From: AC-37 sp036389835
GTDB taxonomy: Bacteria; Actinomycetota; Thermoleophilia; Solirubrobacterales; Thermoleophilaceae
Direction of reading: 5' to 3'
DNA: 64,000 nt
Assembly: GCA_036389835.1 (NCBI GenBank)
Contig: DASVWC010000015.1
Coordinates: 1 to 64,000, forward strand
The stretch's first letter is position 1; every line of letters starts with the position of its first letter. The notes beneath the pieces were generated by a model. It worked only from the letters and a program-made list of their open reading frames with translations, was not told the origin of the DNA and did not search any database. Positions 1-7,774 of the stretch are shown here, piece after piece. The position numbers were made by a program, and so were the translations under genes.

Positions 1-137
1 ACGTCAAGGCCGACGAGATCCCGAAGGTCCTCGGCGGCATGGGCACGGCCATCATCTCCACCTCCCGCGGTGTCATGACCGGCCACGACGCGCGACGCCA
101 GGGCGTCGGCGGCGAAGTGGTCGCACACATCTGGTAG
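1..137 (+). CDS. rpsH: 30S ribosomal protein S8, C-terminal part
   Basis: Only the last 44 residues are in the window; the reading frame enters at base 3 and stops at TAG 135-137. The segment contains the S8 C-terminal hallmark ISTSRGVMTG followed by a conserved Gly-rich end (GVGGEVVAHIW). S8 binds the central domain of 16S rRNA and in many bacteria autoregulates the spc operon. It lies 4 nt before rplF in the standard order, so it is the upstream part of the same operon. Confidence 0.97.
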   Translation, partial: VKADEIPKVLGGMGTAIISTSRGVMTGHDARRQGVGGEVVAHIW

Positions 138-141
138 CCGC

Positions 142-675
142 ATGAGTCGCATCGGAAAGCAGCCCGTCGTAGTGCCCTCGACCGTCGACGTGACGATCGA
201 GCCCGAGGTCGTGCGCGTGAACGGACCGCGCGGCGCGCTCGAGGAGCGCGTATCGCGCGACCTCACGATCGAGAAGGGCGACGGCGAGGTGGTCGTCAAG
301 CGGCCGACCGACCGCGGCGAGCACCGCGCCCTCCACGGGCTCACCCGCTCGCTGATCCAGAACATGGTCACCGGCGTGACCGAGGGCTTCGAGAAGCGCC
401 TCGAGATCCAGGGCGTGGGCTACCGCGCGAACCTGAAGGGCAAGAACATCGAGCTGGCCGTCGGCTACTCCCACCCGGTCACGATCAACGCGCCCGAGGG
501 CATCGAGTTCGAGGTGCCGGTGCCCACGCAGGTCATCGTCCGCGGCAACTCCAAGCAGGCGGTCGGCGAGATCGCCGCGCAGATCCGCAAGGTGCGCCCG
601 CCGGAGCCCTACAAGGGCAAGGGCATCCGCTACGCCGACGAGTACGTCATGCGCAAGGTGGGCAAGCGGGCGTGA
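142..675 (+). CDS. rplF: 50S ribosomal protein L6
   Basis: 177 residues, the normal L6 length. The protein starts MSRIGKQPV and carries the C-terminal L6 signature PEPYKGKGIRY at about 153-163, which contacts 23S rRNA near the sarcin-ricin loop. ATG 142 follows the S8 stop by 4 nt, so translation is probably coupled. The 3' end overlaps rplR by four bases (GTGA). Nothing is unusual. Confidence 0.98.
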   Translation: MSRIGKQPVVVPSTVDVTIEPEVVRVNGPRGALEERVSRDLTIEKGDGEVVVKRPTDRGEHRALHGLTRSLIQNMVTGVTEGFEKRLEIQGVGYRANLKGKNIELAVGYSHPVTINAPEGIEFEVPVPTQVIVRGNSKQAVGEIAAQIRKVRPPEPYKGKGIRYADEYVMRKVGKRA

Positions 676-1025
676 GCGTCAAGACCAAGCAGCAGGCGCG
701 CCTGCGCCGCCGGCGCCGCGTGCGGGCCAAGATCCGTGGGTCCGCGGAGCGGCCGCGGCTGTCGGTCTTCCGCTCGAACCGCGGCATCCAGGCGCAGCTC
801 ATCGACGACGACGCGGGCCGCACGGTGGCCGCCGTCAACTGGACCGAGGCGGACCTCAAGGGGCTCAAGCCGACCGAGCAGGCGCAGCGCGCCGGGCAGG
901 TGCTGGCCGAGCGGGCCAAGGGCGCGGGCGTCGAGACGTGCGTGTTCGACCGCGGCGGCTACCTGTACCACGGCCGCGTGCGCGCGCTGGCCGAGGCCGC
1001 GAGGGAGGCGGGGCTGCGGTTCTAG
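672..1025 (+). CDS. rplR: 50S ribosomal protein L18
   Basis: 117 residues, typical for L18, the 5S rRNA-binding protein of the large subunit. The basic N-terminus (RLRRRRRVRAKIRGS) and the end FDRGGYLYHGRVRALAEAAREAGLRF-type pattern (GGYLYHGRVRAL) are diagnostic. The start is GTG 672, whose last two bases are the first two of the rplF TGA stop: a GTGA coupling junction. It is followed by a 20-nt gap holding a possible internal promoter for rpsE. Confidence 0.97.
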   Translation: MSVKTKQQARLRRRRRVRAKIRGSAERPRLSVFRSNRGIQAQLIDDDAGRTVAAVNWTEADLKGLKPTEQAQRAGQVLAERAKGAGVETCVFDRGGYLYHGRVRALAEAAREAGLRF

Positions 1026-1030
1026 ACCGC

Positions 1031-1036
1031 TAACCT
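1031..1036 (+). promoter_or_regulatory. -10 element TAACCT, likely leaderless promoter of rpsE
   Basis: TAACCT lies 9 nt before the rpsE ATG (1046). No Shine-Dalgarno sequence is visible in that gap, although the neighbouring operon genes overlap. The spacing matches a leaderless transcript starting at or beside the ATG. No convincing -35 is seen. Confidence 0.45.
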
Positions 1037-1045
1037 CGACCAGTC

Positions 1046-1639
1046 ATGGCACGCGACGGACAGAGACGCGACCGCGACCGGGGCGGCCCGGGCAGCGACC
1101 TCCAGGAGCGCGTCGTCGAGATCAACCGCGTCGCGAAGGTCGTCAAGGGCGGTCGCCGCTTCTCGTTCACCGCGCTCGTGGTGGTGGGCGACGAGAAGTC
1201 CCAGGTGGGCGTCGGCTACGGCAAGGCGAACGAGGTGCCGCTCGCGATCCAGAAGGGCGTCGAACGCGCCCGGCGCAACCTCTTCAAGGTGCCCAAGTAC
1301 GGCAGCACGATCCCGCACCAGGTGACCGGCGTGTACGGCGCCGGCCGCGTGCTGCTGCGCCCGGCCTCCGAAGGTACCGGCGTGATCGCCGGCGGCGGGG
1401 TGCGCGCGGTGCTCGAGCTGGCCGGGATCCACGACGTCCTGTCGAAGTCGCTCGGCTCGCAGAACCCGATCAACCTCGTGAAGGCCACGATCACCGCGCT
1501 CCAGGAGCTGCGCTCGCCGCGGGAGATGGCCGAGCTGCGCGGACTGACCATCGCCGAGGTGCTCGGGGTCGACGGCAAGTCCGGCGGCGCCGCCGAGGAG
1601 GCGGGCGCGCCGGAGGAGGCGGAGCCGGCCAATGCCTGA
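1046..1639 (+). CDS. rpsE: 30S ribosomal protein S5
   Basis: 197 residues, about 30 longer than the E. coli protein. The S5 N-terminal RNA-binding domain is clear (EINRVAKVVKGGRRFSF at about 29-45), as is the glycine-rich loop (GTGVIAGGGVRAVLE). The extra length is a low-complexity Gly/Ala/Glu C-terminal tail after about residue 178. S5 sits near the decoding centre and helps translational accuracy. The CDS overlaps rpmD by 8 nt. It may have its own leaderless promoter at 1031. Confidence 0.97.
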   Translation: MARDGQRRDRDRGGPGSDLQERVVEINRVAKVVKGGRRFSFTALVVVGDEKSQVGVGYGKANEVPLAIQKGVERARRNLFKVPKYGSTIPHQVTGVYGAGRVLLRPASEGTGVIAGGGVRAVLELAGIHDVLSKSLGSQNPINLVKATITALQELRSPREMAELRGLTIAEVLGVDGKSGGAAEEAGAPEEAEPANA

Positions 1640-1811
1640 CACCCTGCGTCTCACCCAGTTCAAGTCCGCGAACGGCAGCAACGAGAGGCAGAAGGGCACG
1701 CTGCGCACGCTCGGGCTCGGCAAGATCGGCTCGACCTCCGAGCGGCCGGACGACCCCACGGTCCGCGGCGCGCTGCGCGCCGTCGCCCACCTCGTGAAGG
1801 TCGAGGACTGA
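1632..1811 (+). CDS. rpmD: 50S ribosomal protein L30
   Basis: A 59-residue protein starting at ATG 1632 inside the rpsE end and stopping at TGA 1809-1811. It begins MPDTLRLTQFKS and has the L30 pattern QKGTLRTLGLGKIGS followed by the segment VRGALRAVAHLVKVE. Length and position (rpsE-rpmD-rplO) are exactly as expected. L30 is a small large-subunit protein that binds 23S rRNA. Confidence 0.95.
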   Translation: MPDTLRLTQFKSANGSNERQKGTLRTLGLGKIGSTSERPDDPTVRGALRAVAHLVKVED

Positions 1812-1812
1812 C

Positions 1813-2301
1813 GTGGCCGACGAGCAGATCGGCCTGCACAGCCTGAAGCCCGCCCCCGGGTCGCGGCACAGGCGCAAGCGCGTCGGGCGCGGCGAGGGCT
1901 CCGGCGTGGGCAAGACCTCCGGACGCGGCCAGAAGGGCTACGGATCGCGCTCGGGCAGCAAGTCGCGGCCCGGCGCCGAGGGCGGCCAGATGCCGATCCA
2001 CATGCGGATGCGCAAGCTGCGCGGGCCGCACATGAAGAAGTCGATGCCGTTCGAGCCGTTCCGCACGCAGACCCAGCCGGTCAACCTGCGCGACCTCGAC
2101 GCGCGCTTCGGCGACGGCGACTCGGTCACCCCGCACACGCTCAAGGCGCACGGGCTGGCCACGCGGGCGGACGTGCCCGTGAAGATCCTCGCCCAGGGCG
2201 AGATCACGAAGAAGCTGAACGTGACGGCCCACGGGTTCTCCGCCAGCGCGCGCGAGAAGATCGAGGCGGCCGGCGGCACCTGCACGATCGCCGAGGACTA
2301 G
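1813..2301 (+). CDS. rplO: 50S ribosomal protein L15
   Basis: 162 residues starting with GTG 1813, one base after the rpmD stop. The N-terminus has the L15 rRNA-binding extension: RKRVGRGEGSGVGKTSGRGQ at about 21-40, then GQMPIHMRMRKLRG. The C-terminal globular part ends AAGGTCTIAED. L15 is a late-assembly large-subunit protein. secY begins at the very next base after the stop. Confidence 0.97.
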   Translation: MADEQIGLHSLKPAPGSRHRRKRVGRGEGSGVGKTSGRGQKGYGSRSGSKSRPGAEGGQMPIHMRMRKLRGPHMKKSMPFEPFRTQTQPVNLRDLDARFGDGDSVTPHTLKAHGLATRADVPVKILAQGEITKKLNVTAHGFSASAREKIEAAGGTCTIAED

Positions 2302-3612
2302 ATGGGTCCGAGCGCGGGCGGCATCGGGCTCACCGGCGGAATCGTCAGCACCATCGTCAACGCGTTCCGCGTCCCGGAGATCCGGAAGAAGCTCGCGTTC
2401 ACGGCGTCGATGCTGCTGCTCTACCGGATCGGCGCCTACATCCCGGCGCCGGGCATCAACGTCGACGCGGTCGAGTCGATCGCCGACAACTTCCAGGGCT
2501 CGAACGTCCTCGGCTTCCTGAACCTCTTCTCGGGCGGCTCGCTCCAGCGCTTCGCGATCTTCGCGCTCGGGATCATGCCCTACATCACGGCCTCGATCAT
2601 CCTGCAGCTGATGCAGGTGGTCGTGCCCTCGCTCGAGAAGCTCCGCAAGGAGGGCGAGGTCGGCCAGCAGAAGATCACGCAGTACACGCGCTACCTCACG
2701 GTCGTGCTGGCCTTCTTCCAGTCGATCGGCTACGTCTTCCTCTTCAAGAGCTTCGCGCCGAGCTCCGAGAACGCGATCGTCGACCAGTTCACGTTCCTGC
2801 CGGTGTTCGTGATCATCGCGTCGCTCACGGCGGGCACCGTGCTCGTGATGTGGCTCGGCGAGCTGATCACCCAGCGCGGGATCGGCAACGGGATCTCGCT
2901 GATGATCTTCGCCAGCATCGTGGCCGGGCTGCCGAACGGGGTCCAGGCCTGGTGGACCAACCCCGACCCGATCTTCAAGGTGATGATGCCGTTCGTGATC
3001 CTGGCCGTGCTGGCGGGGATCGTGTTCATGCAGGAGGGCCAGCGGCGCATCCCGGTCCAGTACGCCAAGCGGGTCGTGGGGCGGCGGATGTCGGGCGGGC
3101 AGTCCACCTACCTGCCGCTGCGCGTGAACATGGCCGGCGTCATCCCGGTGATCTTCGCCGCCTCGCTGATGGCCTTCCCGCCCACGATCGGCGAGCTGAT
3201 CCGCTCCGACTGGTCGCGCGACCTGTCGAACTTCTTCAGCCCGAACGGCGCCGCCTACCTGGTCGGCGAGTCGATCCTGATCATCATCTTCACCTACTTC
3301 TACACCGCGGTCACGTTCAACCCGGTGGAGCAGGCCGACAACCTCAAGAAGTACGGGGGGTTCATCCCGGGGGTGAGACCCGGCCGGCCAACGGCCGAGT
3401 TCCTGGACCGAATACTCGCCCGGCTCACGTTCCCGGGGGCGATGTACCTCGCCGCCGTGGCCGCGCTGCCGACGATCCTCATCAACCAGACCTCGGCGAA
3501 CTTCTTCTTCGGCGGCACCTCGATCCTGATCGTGGTGGGCGTCGCGCTCGACACGATGAAACAGCTCGAGGCGCAGTTGATGATGCGCAACTACGAGGGC
3601 TTCCTCAAGTAG
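2302..3612 (+). CDS. secY: Preprotein translocase subunit SecY
   Basis: 436 residues forming the channel of the Sec translocon in the cytoplasmic membrane. About ten hydrophobic segments are visible, with the TM2 pattern FALGIMPYITASIILQL and the C5 loop ending MMRNYEGFLK. ATG 2302 is directly adjacent to the rplO stop, so the two are co-translated. A gap of 116 nt follows, with a weak hairpin, before the next gene. adk and map follow further on, as in most bacteria. Confidence 0.98.
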   Translation: MGPSAGGIGLTGGIVSTIVNAFRVPEIRKKLAFTASMLLLYRIGAYIPAPGINVDAVESIADNFQGSNVLGFLNLFSGGSLQRFAIFALGIMPYITASIILQLMQVVVPSLEKLRKEGEVGQQKITQYTRYLTVVLAFFQSIGYVFLFKSFAPSSENAIVDQFTFLPVFVIIASLTAGTVLVMWLGELITQRGIGNGISLMIFASIVAGLPNGVQAWWTNPDPIFKVMMPFVILAVLAGIVFMQEGQRRIPVQYAKRVVGRRMSGGQSTYLPLRVNMAGVIPVIFAASLMAFPPTIGELIRSDWSRDLSNFFSPNGAAYLVGESILIIIFTYFYTAVTFNPVEQADNLKKYGGFIPGVRPGRPTAEFLDRILARLTFPGAMYLAAVAALPTILINQTSANFFFGGTSILIVVGVALDTMKQLEAQLMMRNYEGFLK

Positions 3613-3728
3613 GACGCCTGTGCAGTCGACCCCCTCACAAGGGGTAAGACGCACAATCGCCTGCCGGTCGAGCTGTCGCGCACCGGCTCCGCAACTTCCC
3701 CTCACCCGCGGGTGTTTCTGCCCTTCGC
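3613..3728 (+). other. Intergenic region after secY with weak hairpin
   Basis: ACCCC at 3629-3633 can pair with GGGGT at 3641-3645 across a 7-nt loop. There is no T-tract, so this is at most a weak terminator or processing site. I see no convincing promoter for the gene at 3729. Confidence 0.3.
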
Positions 3729-4385
3729 ATGGCGGAGATCTCGACACGGGCGGTCGCGACCGCCGCGGGCGGCGCGGTGCTCGCCGTCGCGCTCGCGTTC
3801 GTGGGCAAGGCCGACGCGTCGCACCAGTACGACCGGACCGTCCGCTGCAACGGGCAGACCGTGCGTCAGGTCCAGCTCGTCACGCGCAGCTCCGAGGGGG
3901 TCGTCTTCCGCAAGCTCAGGCCGGGGCCGGGCGGCCGGCGCGTGTCGGTGGCCTACGGCTGCCTGCTGCGGGCGGGGCGGGTCACGCGGCTCGACTACGC
4001 CAACCGGGTCGCGCACCCCCAGCTCGCGGGTCGCTACGTGGGCTTCGGGCGCACCCTCTACGTGAGCGAGTTCGGCAGCGCGTCGGGGATCGCGGTGGTC
4101 GACCTCAAGACCGGCAAGAGCGTGGTGAGCGAGGAGGGGGTGCCCGGAACCGACGGCGACTCGCACCTGCTGTCGCTCGTCGTGAAGCGCAACGGCTCGG
4201 TCGCCTGGACCGGGATGCCGGACGGCCCGGACGTCTCCGTCTGGAAGATCGACGCCACGGCGCAGGGTCCCCAGCGGCTCGACGTGGGCCCGCAGATCGA
4301 CGCCGAGTCGCTGCGGCTGAGCGCCGATCGGCGCTCGGTCGGCTGGCGCAACGGGCCCGAGCAGAGGTCCGCCCCGCTCGACTGA
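3729..4385 (+). CDS. Secreted protein of unknown function
   Basis: 218 residues that I do not recognise. The N-terminus is an export signal: a hydrophobic stretch at about 8-24 followed by a plausible signal-peptidase site after KADA (about residue 30). The mature part is about 190 residues with repeated short beta-like stretches (GRTLYVSEFG, GIAVVDLKTGK, SVAWTGMPDGPDVSVWKID), suggesting a partial beta-propeller or beta-sandwich. Two Cys remain (CNGQTV, YGCLL), possibly disulphide-bonded. It interrupts the usual secY-adk adjacency. Function cannot be inferred; expression with the translocon genes is possible. Confidence 0.7.
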   Translation: MAEISTRAVATAAGGAVLAVALAFVGKADASHQYDRTVRCNGQTVRQVQLVTRSSEGVVFRKLRPGPGGRRVSVAYGCLLRAGRVTRLDYANRVAHPQLAGRYVGFGRTLYVSEFGSASGIAVVDLKTGKSVVSEEGVPGTDGDSHLLSLVVKRNGSVAWTGMPDGPDVSVWKIDATAQGPQRLDVGPQIDAESLRLSADRRSVGWRNGPEQRSAPLD

Positions 4386-4420
4386 CGGGCGCGCGCCCCT
4401 CGTTTCCGTTCGCGGGCAGG

Positions 4421-4426
4421 TAGCCT
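4421..4426 (+). promoter_or_regulatory. -10 element TAGCCT, likely leaderless promoter of adk
   Basis: TAGCCT ends 10 nt before the adk ATG (4437). The 51-nt gap after the secreted-protein gene contains no Shine-Dalgarno sequence. Together these suggest an internal promoter giving a leaderless or near-leaderless adk mRNA. Confidence 0.5.
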
Positions 4427-4436
4427 TGCCCGCCGC

Positions 4437-5111
4437 ATGGGGCAGCTCAACCTCATCCTGCTCGGTCCCCCCGGGGCCGGCAAGGGAACGCAGGCGCAGC
4501 GGCTGGTCGAGGACTTCGACCTGCCCTACTACGCGACCGGCGACATCCTGCGCGCGGCCGTGAACGAGGAGACCGACGTGGGCAAGGAGGCCAAGTCGTA
4601 CATGGACGCGGGCGACCTGGTCCCCGACGAGCTGATCTGCAAGGTGATCATGGAGCGCGTCGACCGCCCCGAGGCCGAGGACGGCTTCCTGCTCGACGGC
4701 TTCCCGCGCAACCTGACCCAGGCCGACGTGCTCGAGAAGGCGCTCGAGCGCCGCGGCCGCCGGCTCACCGGGGCCCTGATGATCGACGCGCCCGACGAGG
4801 AGGTCATCCGCCGCCTGTCGGGCCGCCGGATCTGCGTGAAGAACCAGCACCTCTACCACGTGGACTTCGACCCGCCGAAGCGCGAGGGCGTCTGCGACCA
4901 GGACGGCTCGCGGCTGATCCAGCGCGACGACGACAAGCCCGAGACCGTGAAGAAGCGCCTCGCGGTCTACCACGAGCAGACCTCGCCGCTGGCCGAGCAC
5001 TACGAGTCGACCGGGCTGCTGCGCCACTTCGACGGCACCCGCAAGGCCACCGAGGTGCACGACCACATCCGCGCCGCGGTGGCGACGCTGCGGCTGGAGG
5101 ACGAGCTCTAG
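4437..5111 (+). CDS. adk: Adenylate kinase
   Basis: 224 residues of the long (LID-containing) type; converts ATP + AMP to 2 ADP in the cytoplasm. The P-loop GPPGAGKGT is at 10-18, the NMP-binding motif GFPRN at 88-92, and the LID spans about 129-165. The LID has the layout of a zinc-binding form, but the four metal positions read Cys133, Asn136, Cys153 and Asp156. Two cysteines of the usual Cys4 or Cys3Asp site are therefore missing or replaced. The order secY-(insert)-adk-map is standard. Confidence 0.96.
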   Translation: MGQLNLILLGPPGAGKGTQAQRLVEDFDLPYYATGDILRAAVNEETDVGKEAKSYMDAGDLVPDELICKVIMERVDRPEAEDGFLLDGFPRNLTQADVLEKALERRGRRLTGALMIDAPDEEVIRRLSGRRICVKNQHLYHVDFDPPKREGVCDQDGSRLIQRDDDKPETVKKRLAVYHEQTSPLAEHYESTGLLRHFDGTRKATEVHDHIRAAVATLRLEDEL

Positions 5112-5117
5112 CCCCGG

Positions 5118-5123
5118 TACGCT
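5118..5123 (+). promoter_or_regulatory. -10 element TACGCT, likely leaderless promoter of map
   Basis: TACGCT ends 9 nt before the map ATG (5133), in a 21-nt gap with no Shine-Dalgarno sequence. Confidence 0.45.
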
Positions 5124-5132
5124 GGTCTTCCG

Positions 5133-5927
5133 ATGATCGTCCGCAAGACGCCCGAGGAGATCGACAAGATCGCCGCCGCGGGGCAGGTGCTGGCCCGCAC
5201 GCTCACGATGCTCAAGCGCAAGGCGCGCCCGGGCGTGACCACCGGCGAGCTCGACGAGGCGGCCGAGCGGTTCATCCGCTCGCAGGGCGGCGAGCCCGCC
5301 TTCCTCGGCTACCGCGGCTTCCCGGGCTCGATCTGCGCCTCGCCCAACTCGATGGTCGTGCACGGGATCCCCGGCTCCTACGCGCTCAGCCGCGGCGACA
5401 TCCTCTCGATCGACGTGGGCGTGATCCTCGACGGCTGGGTGGCGGACGCCGCCATCACCGTCCCGGTCGGCAACGTCACCCCCGTTGCCAAGCGCCTGCT
5501 CACCACCACGCGCGAGGCGCTGTTCGCTGGGATCGAGCAGTGCCGTGCCGGCAACCGCCTCGGCGACGTCTCGCACGCGATCCAGCAGCGCGTCGAGGCC
5601 GACGACTTCGCGGTGATCCGCGCGCTCGTGGGCCACGGCATCGGCCGCGACATGCACGAGGACCCGCAGATCCCGAACTTCGGCAACCCCGGCAGCGGCC
5701 CGCGGCTCGAGGACGGCATGGTGCTGGCGATCGAGCCGATGGTGAACGTGGGCGCGCCGCCGATCCGCGTGGGCGAGGACAACTGGTCGGTCTACTCGCA
5801 GGACGGCTCGCTGGCCGCGCACTTCGAGTTCACGGTGGCGATCACGCCCGAGGGTCCGCGGATCCTCACGCCCTGGCACCTGGAGGAGTTGGCGAAAGGC
5901 GCGCCGGCCGCGGCGGGCGCCGCCTGA
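5133..5927 (+). CDS. map: Methionine aminopeptidase, type I
   Basis: 264 residues; removes the N-terminal Met from nascent proteins using two divalent metal ions. The metal ligands of the pita-bread fold are visible: Asp in SIDVGVILDGW and in VADAAIT, His in GHGIGRDMHEDP, Glu in AIEPMVN and Glu in FEFTVAIT. There is no long N-terminal zinc-finger extension. Its stop abuts the stop of the convergent ROK gene (5928). In most actinobacteria infA would follow; here it does not. Confidence 0.97.
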   Translation: MIVRKTPEEIDKIAAAGQVLARTLTMLKRKARPGVTTGELDEAAERFIRSQGGEPAFLGYRGFPGSICASPNSMVVHGIPGSYALSRGDILSIDVGVILDGWVADAAITVPVGNVTPVAKRLLTTTREALFAGIEQCRAGNRLGDVSHAIQQRVEADDFAVIRALVGHGIGRDMHEDPQIPNFGNPGSGPRLEDGMVLAIEPMVNVGAPPIRVGEDNWSVYSQDGSLAAHFEFTVAITPEGPRILTPWHLEELAKGAPAAAGAA

Positions 5928-7190
5928 TCAGGTCTTCCGGGCGCGGATGTAGTCCGGGACGTGCTCGCGCAGCGTGGCGGCTATCGCGCCGCGGACGGTG
6001 GTGCGGCCGACCATCTCGCCCTTGCGGATCCTGACGTCGCGCAGAGCCGGCTGGACGGTCGCGATCGTGAGCCCCTCGCGGAGCTCGTCGGCGATCATCG
6101 TGTAGGCCTGCGCTCCGATCGCGCCGCCGAGCACGAGGCTCTGGGGGTTCAGCGTGTTGAGGACCGGGCCGAGCGCCCGCCCGAGCGCCCGAGCCGCCTC
6201 GCCCGCCGCGGCCTGCGCCTTCTCGTCGCCGCGCTCGATCGCCGCGATGAGGGTCTCCGCGTTGTCGGCCTCCGGGTCCAGCCCCGCCTTCTCGAGCATG
6301 GGGTCGAGCGCCGCGACCGTCTCGAGGCACTCGGTCTTGCAACGGGCGCACCTGATGCCGCTGCCGACGTAGGTGTGCCCGATCTCGCCGGCGACGCCGC
6401 CCGCGCCGCGGTGCAGCCGGTGGTTGAGGATGATCCCCGCGCCGATGCCCTCCGCCCACTTGACGTAGGCCATGTCGGCGACCCGCGGCGGCGGCGCGTG
6501 CACGTGCTCGGCGATCGCGCTGCAGTTGGCGTCGTTGTCCACGCTGAACGGGCACGACCAGCCGAGGCGCGCCTGGAGCTCGCGCGCCGGAGCGATCGTG
6601 GCCCAGCGCTCGCCCATCGACGCCCGGACCTCACCCGTGTCGCCGTTGACCGGACCGGCCAGGCTGACGCCGACGCCGACGAGGTCGTCCGGCGTGGCGC
6701 CGGCGGCGTCGAGCAGCTCGCGCGCCTTCGCCGTCGCCCACTTGAGGATCTCCCCGGGCCCCTCGTCGAAGTTGCCCACGATCTCGTCGCCCGAGGTCTT
6801 GGGGTCGCGCAGGAGCTGGCCGTGGAGGTCGCCGATCGCCGCGCGCCCGACGGCGTGGCCGATCTCGATCCCGATCGCGACGCCGGCCCTGGGGTCGATC
6901 TCGACGGTGACGGGCTGCCCGCCGCGCCGGCCCGGGCGCCCCGACAGGTGGGCGTTGTCGGGGGAGGCGAGGAACCTGCCGAAGCGCTGCTCGGACACGA
7001 GGTCGGACACGAGCGGCCGCGAGACGGCGGCGGCATTGGAGATCTGTATCTGGGTGAGCCCGCCGGTCTCCTTGTGCCAGCGATCGGGGCGGTTGCCGGC
7101 GCGGCTGAGCCCGTCGTCGACCAGCGCGCGGAAGAAGCGGTCCTCGTTCTGGAGCCGGAGGTCGACCTGGCTGCTACCGGGTAATGTCAT
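5928..7190 (-). CDS. ROK-family regulator or sugar kinase
   Basis: 420 residues from ATG 7190; a longer frame exists, but the -10 element at 7199-7204 favours this start. The N-terminal region of about 90 residues holds a winged-helix-like segment (LTQIQISNAAAVSRPLVSDL). The C-terminal ROK domain has the ATPase-fold motifs VGVGVSLAGPVNG, the catalytic-type Asp in VDNDANCSA, and GGVAGEIGHTYVG. The ROK zinc motif is present in altered spacing (CARCKTECLE). It therefore resembles a ROK repressor with a kinase-competent core; ligand and targets are unknown. It runs against the surrounding ribosomal genes, separating map from rpmJ. Confidence 0.85.
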   Translation of the reverse strand: MTLPGSSQVDLRLQNEDRFFRALVDDGLSRAGNRPDRWHKETGGLTQIQISNAAAVSRPLVSDLVSEQRFGRFLASPDNAHLSGRPGRRGGQPVTVEIDPRAGVAIGIEIGHAVGRAAIGDLHGQLLRDPKTSGDEIVGNFDEGPGEILKWATAKARELLDAAGATPDDLVGVGVSLAGPVNGDTGEVRASMGERWATIAPARELQARLGWSCPFSVDNDANCSAIAEHVHAPPPRVADMAYVKWAEGIGAGIILNHRLHRGAGGVAGEIGHTYVGSGIRCARCKTECLETVAALDPMLEKAGLDPEADNAETLIAAIERGDEKAQAAAGEAARALGRALGPVLNTLNPQSLVLGGAIGAQAYTMIADELREGLTIATVQPALRDVRIRKGEMVGRTTVRGAIAATLREHVPDYIRARKT

Positions 7191-7198
7191 GAACCGAC

Positions 7199-7204
7199 AA
7201 TTTA
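7199..7204 (-). promoter_or_regulatory. -10 element TAAATT, likely leaderless promoter of the ROK gene
   Basis: On the minus strand TAAATT ends 8 nt before ATG 7190. The region is unusually AT-rich for this window. TGACGT at 7206-7211 and ACGTCA at 7242-7247 form a spaced inverted repeat that could serve as a regulator site for either divergent gene. Confidence 0.5.
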
Positions 7205-7228
7205 GCTGACGTTCAACACCGAAATCTG

Positions 7229-7257
7229 CTGACACAAAGAAACGTCACGCCTAGCCT
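7229..7257 (+). promoter_or_regulatory. Promoter of the small coiled-coil membrane protein
   Basis: CTGACA (7229-7234, five of six matches to TTGACA), a 17-bp spacer and TAGCCT (7252-7257) form the best -35/-10 pair in the window. Transcription would begin near 7264, giving a leader of about 50 nt with a GGGGAGG ribosome-binding site at 7305-7311, 4 nt before ATG 7316. Confidence 0.6.
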
Positions 7258-7315
7258 CCCCCGGCACACGGATCCGTAAACCGGGACTCGCGGATCCGAA
7301 GCCTGGGGAGGCGTC

Positions 7316-7660
7316 ATGAGAGTGGCTGGGACGGGCAGGGTGAAGCGGCCGGACGAGATCGAGCGAGCGCTCGACCGCGCGCGGGCGGAGACCGCGCTCA
7401 CGCGCGAGCACACCGACCTCGCGGCAGCCCGCACCGAGCTCGCGAAGGCGGAGGCACGGCTCGCCGAGGCGATCTACGAGCGCGACAGCGCGCGGGTCGC
7501 GACCGGCCACGAGTGGGTCGGACTCTGGCGCGCGCGCGTCGGGCTCCTCGCGCTGGTGGCGAATCTGACGCTGGCCCTGGTGGTCGCGGTCGTCGCGCTC
7601 GTGACCGGCGACATCCCGCTCGTCGAGCACCTGGCCCGCACGGTCGGAGCGCTCCTCTAG
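7316..7660 (+). CDS. Small coiled-coil, single-pass membrane protein
   Basis: 114 residues, family not recognised. Residues about 10-60 are charged and helical with heptad-like Ala/Leu spacing (TDLAAARTELAKAEARLAEA), a likely short coiled coil. One strongly hydrophobic segment follows at about 78-100 (LLALVANLTLALVVAVVALV), then a short tail. A good ribosome-binding site supports the start. It sits between map and rpmJ and is divergent from the ROK gene, with which it may share regulation. Function unknown; a scaffold or sensor accessory is possible but not shown. Confidence 0.7.
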   Translation: MRVAGTGRVKRPDEIERALDRARAETALTREHTDLAAARTELAKAEARLAEAIYERDSARVATGHEWVGLWRARVGLLALVANLTLALVVAVVALVTGDIPLVEHLARTVGALL

Positions 7661-7774
7661 CGCTCGGGCGCCGGCACGGGCTGGTGCTAACCTTCCGGGG
7701 CTGTTCGCGGCACCGGGCCGACTCCTGGGTTCGATGCCGGTTCTCTTCAATGAATAGGTAGGTATTCGGCACCC
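7661..7774 (+). promoter_or_regulatory. Leader region of rpmJ with internal promoter
   Basis: TGCTAACCT at 7686-7694 fits an extended -10 (TGN before TAACCT, 7688-7693). A transcript from about 7700 would have a leader of about 75 nt before the rpmJ GTG (7775). This would restart transcription of the distal ribosomal operon after the inserted ROK and membrane-protein genes. The leader is moderately structured; I do not recognise a known ribosomal-protein leader in it. Confidence 0.45.

Noticed and set aside
1660..3747. A 695-codon open frame on the minus strand across secY and neighbours
   Set aside because: It is composed of Arg/Asp/His-rich shadow sequence from GC-biased codons and runs opposite to well-supported ribosomal genes. 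Similar shadows occur throughout and were ignored.
7716..7760. T-loop-like sequence (GGTTCGATGCC) before rpmJ, suggesting a tRNA
   Set aside because: Only four pairs form around the loop, and no acceptor, D or anticodon arms can be built. It is more likely part of the rpmJ leader.
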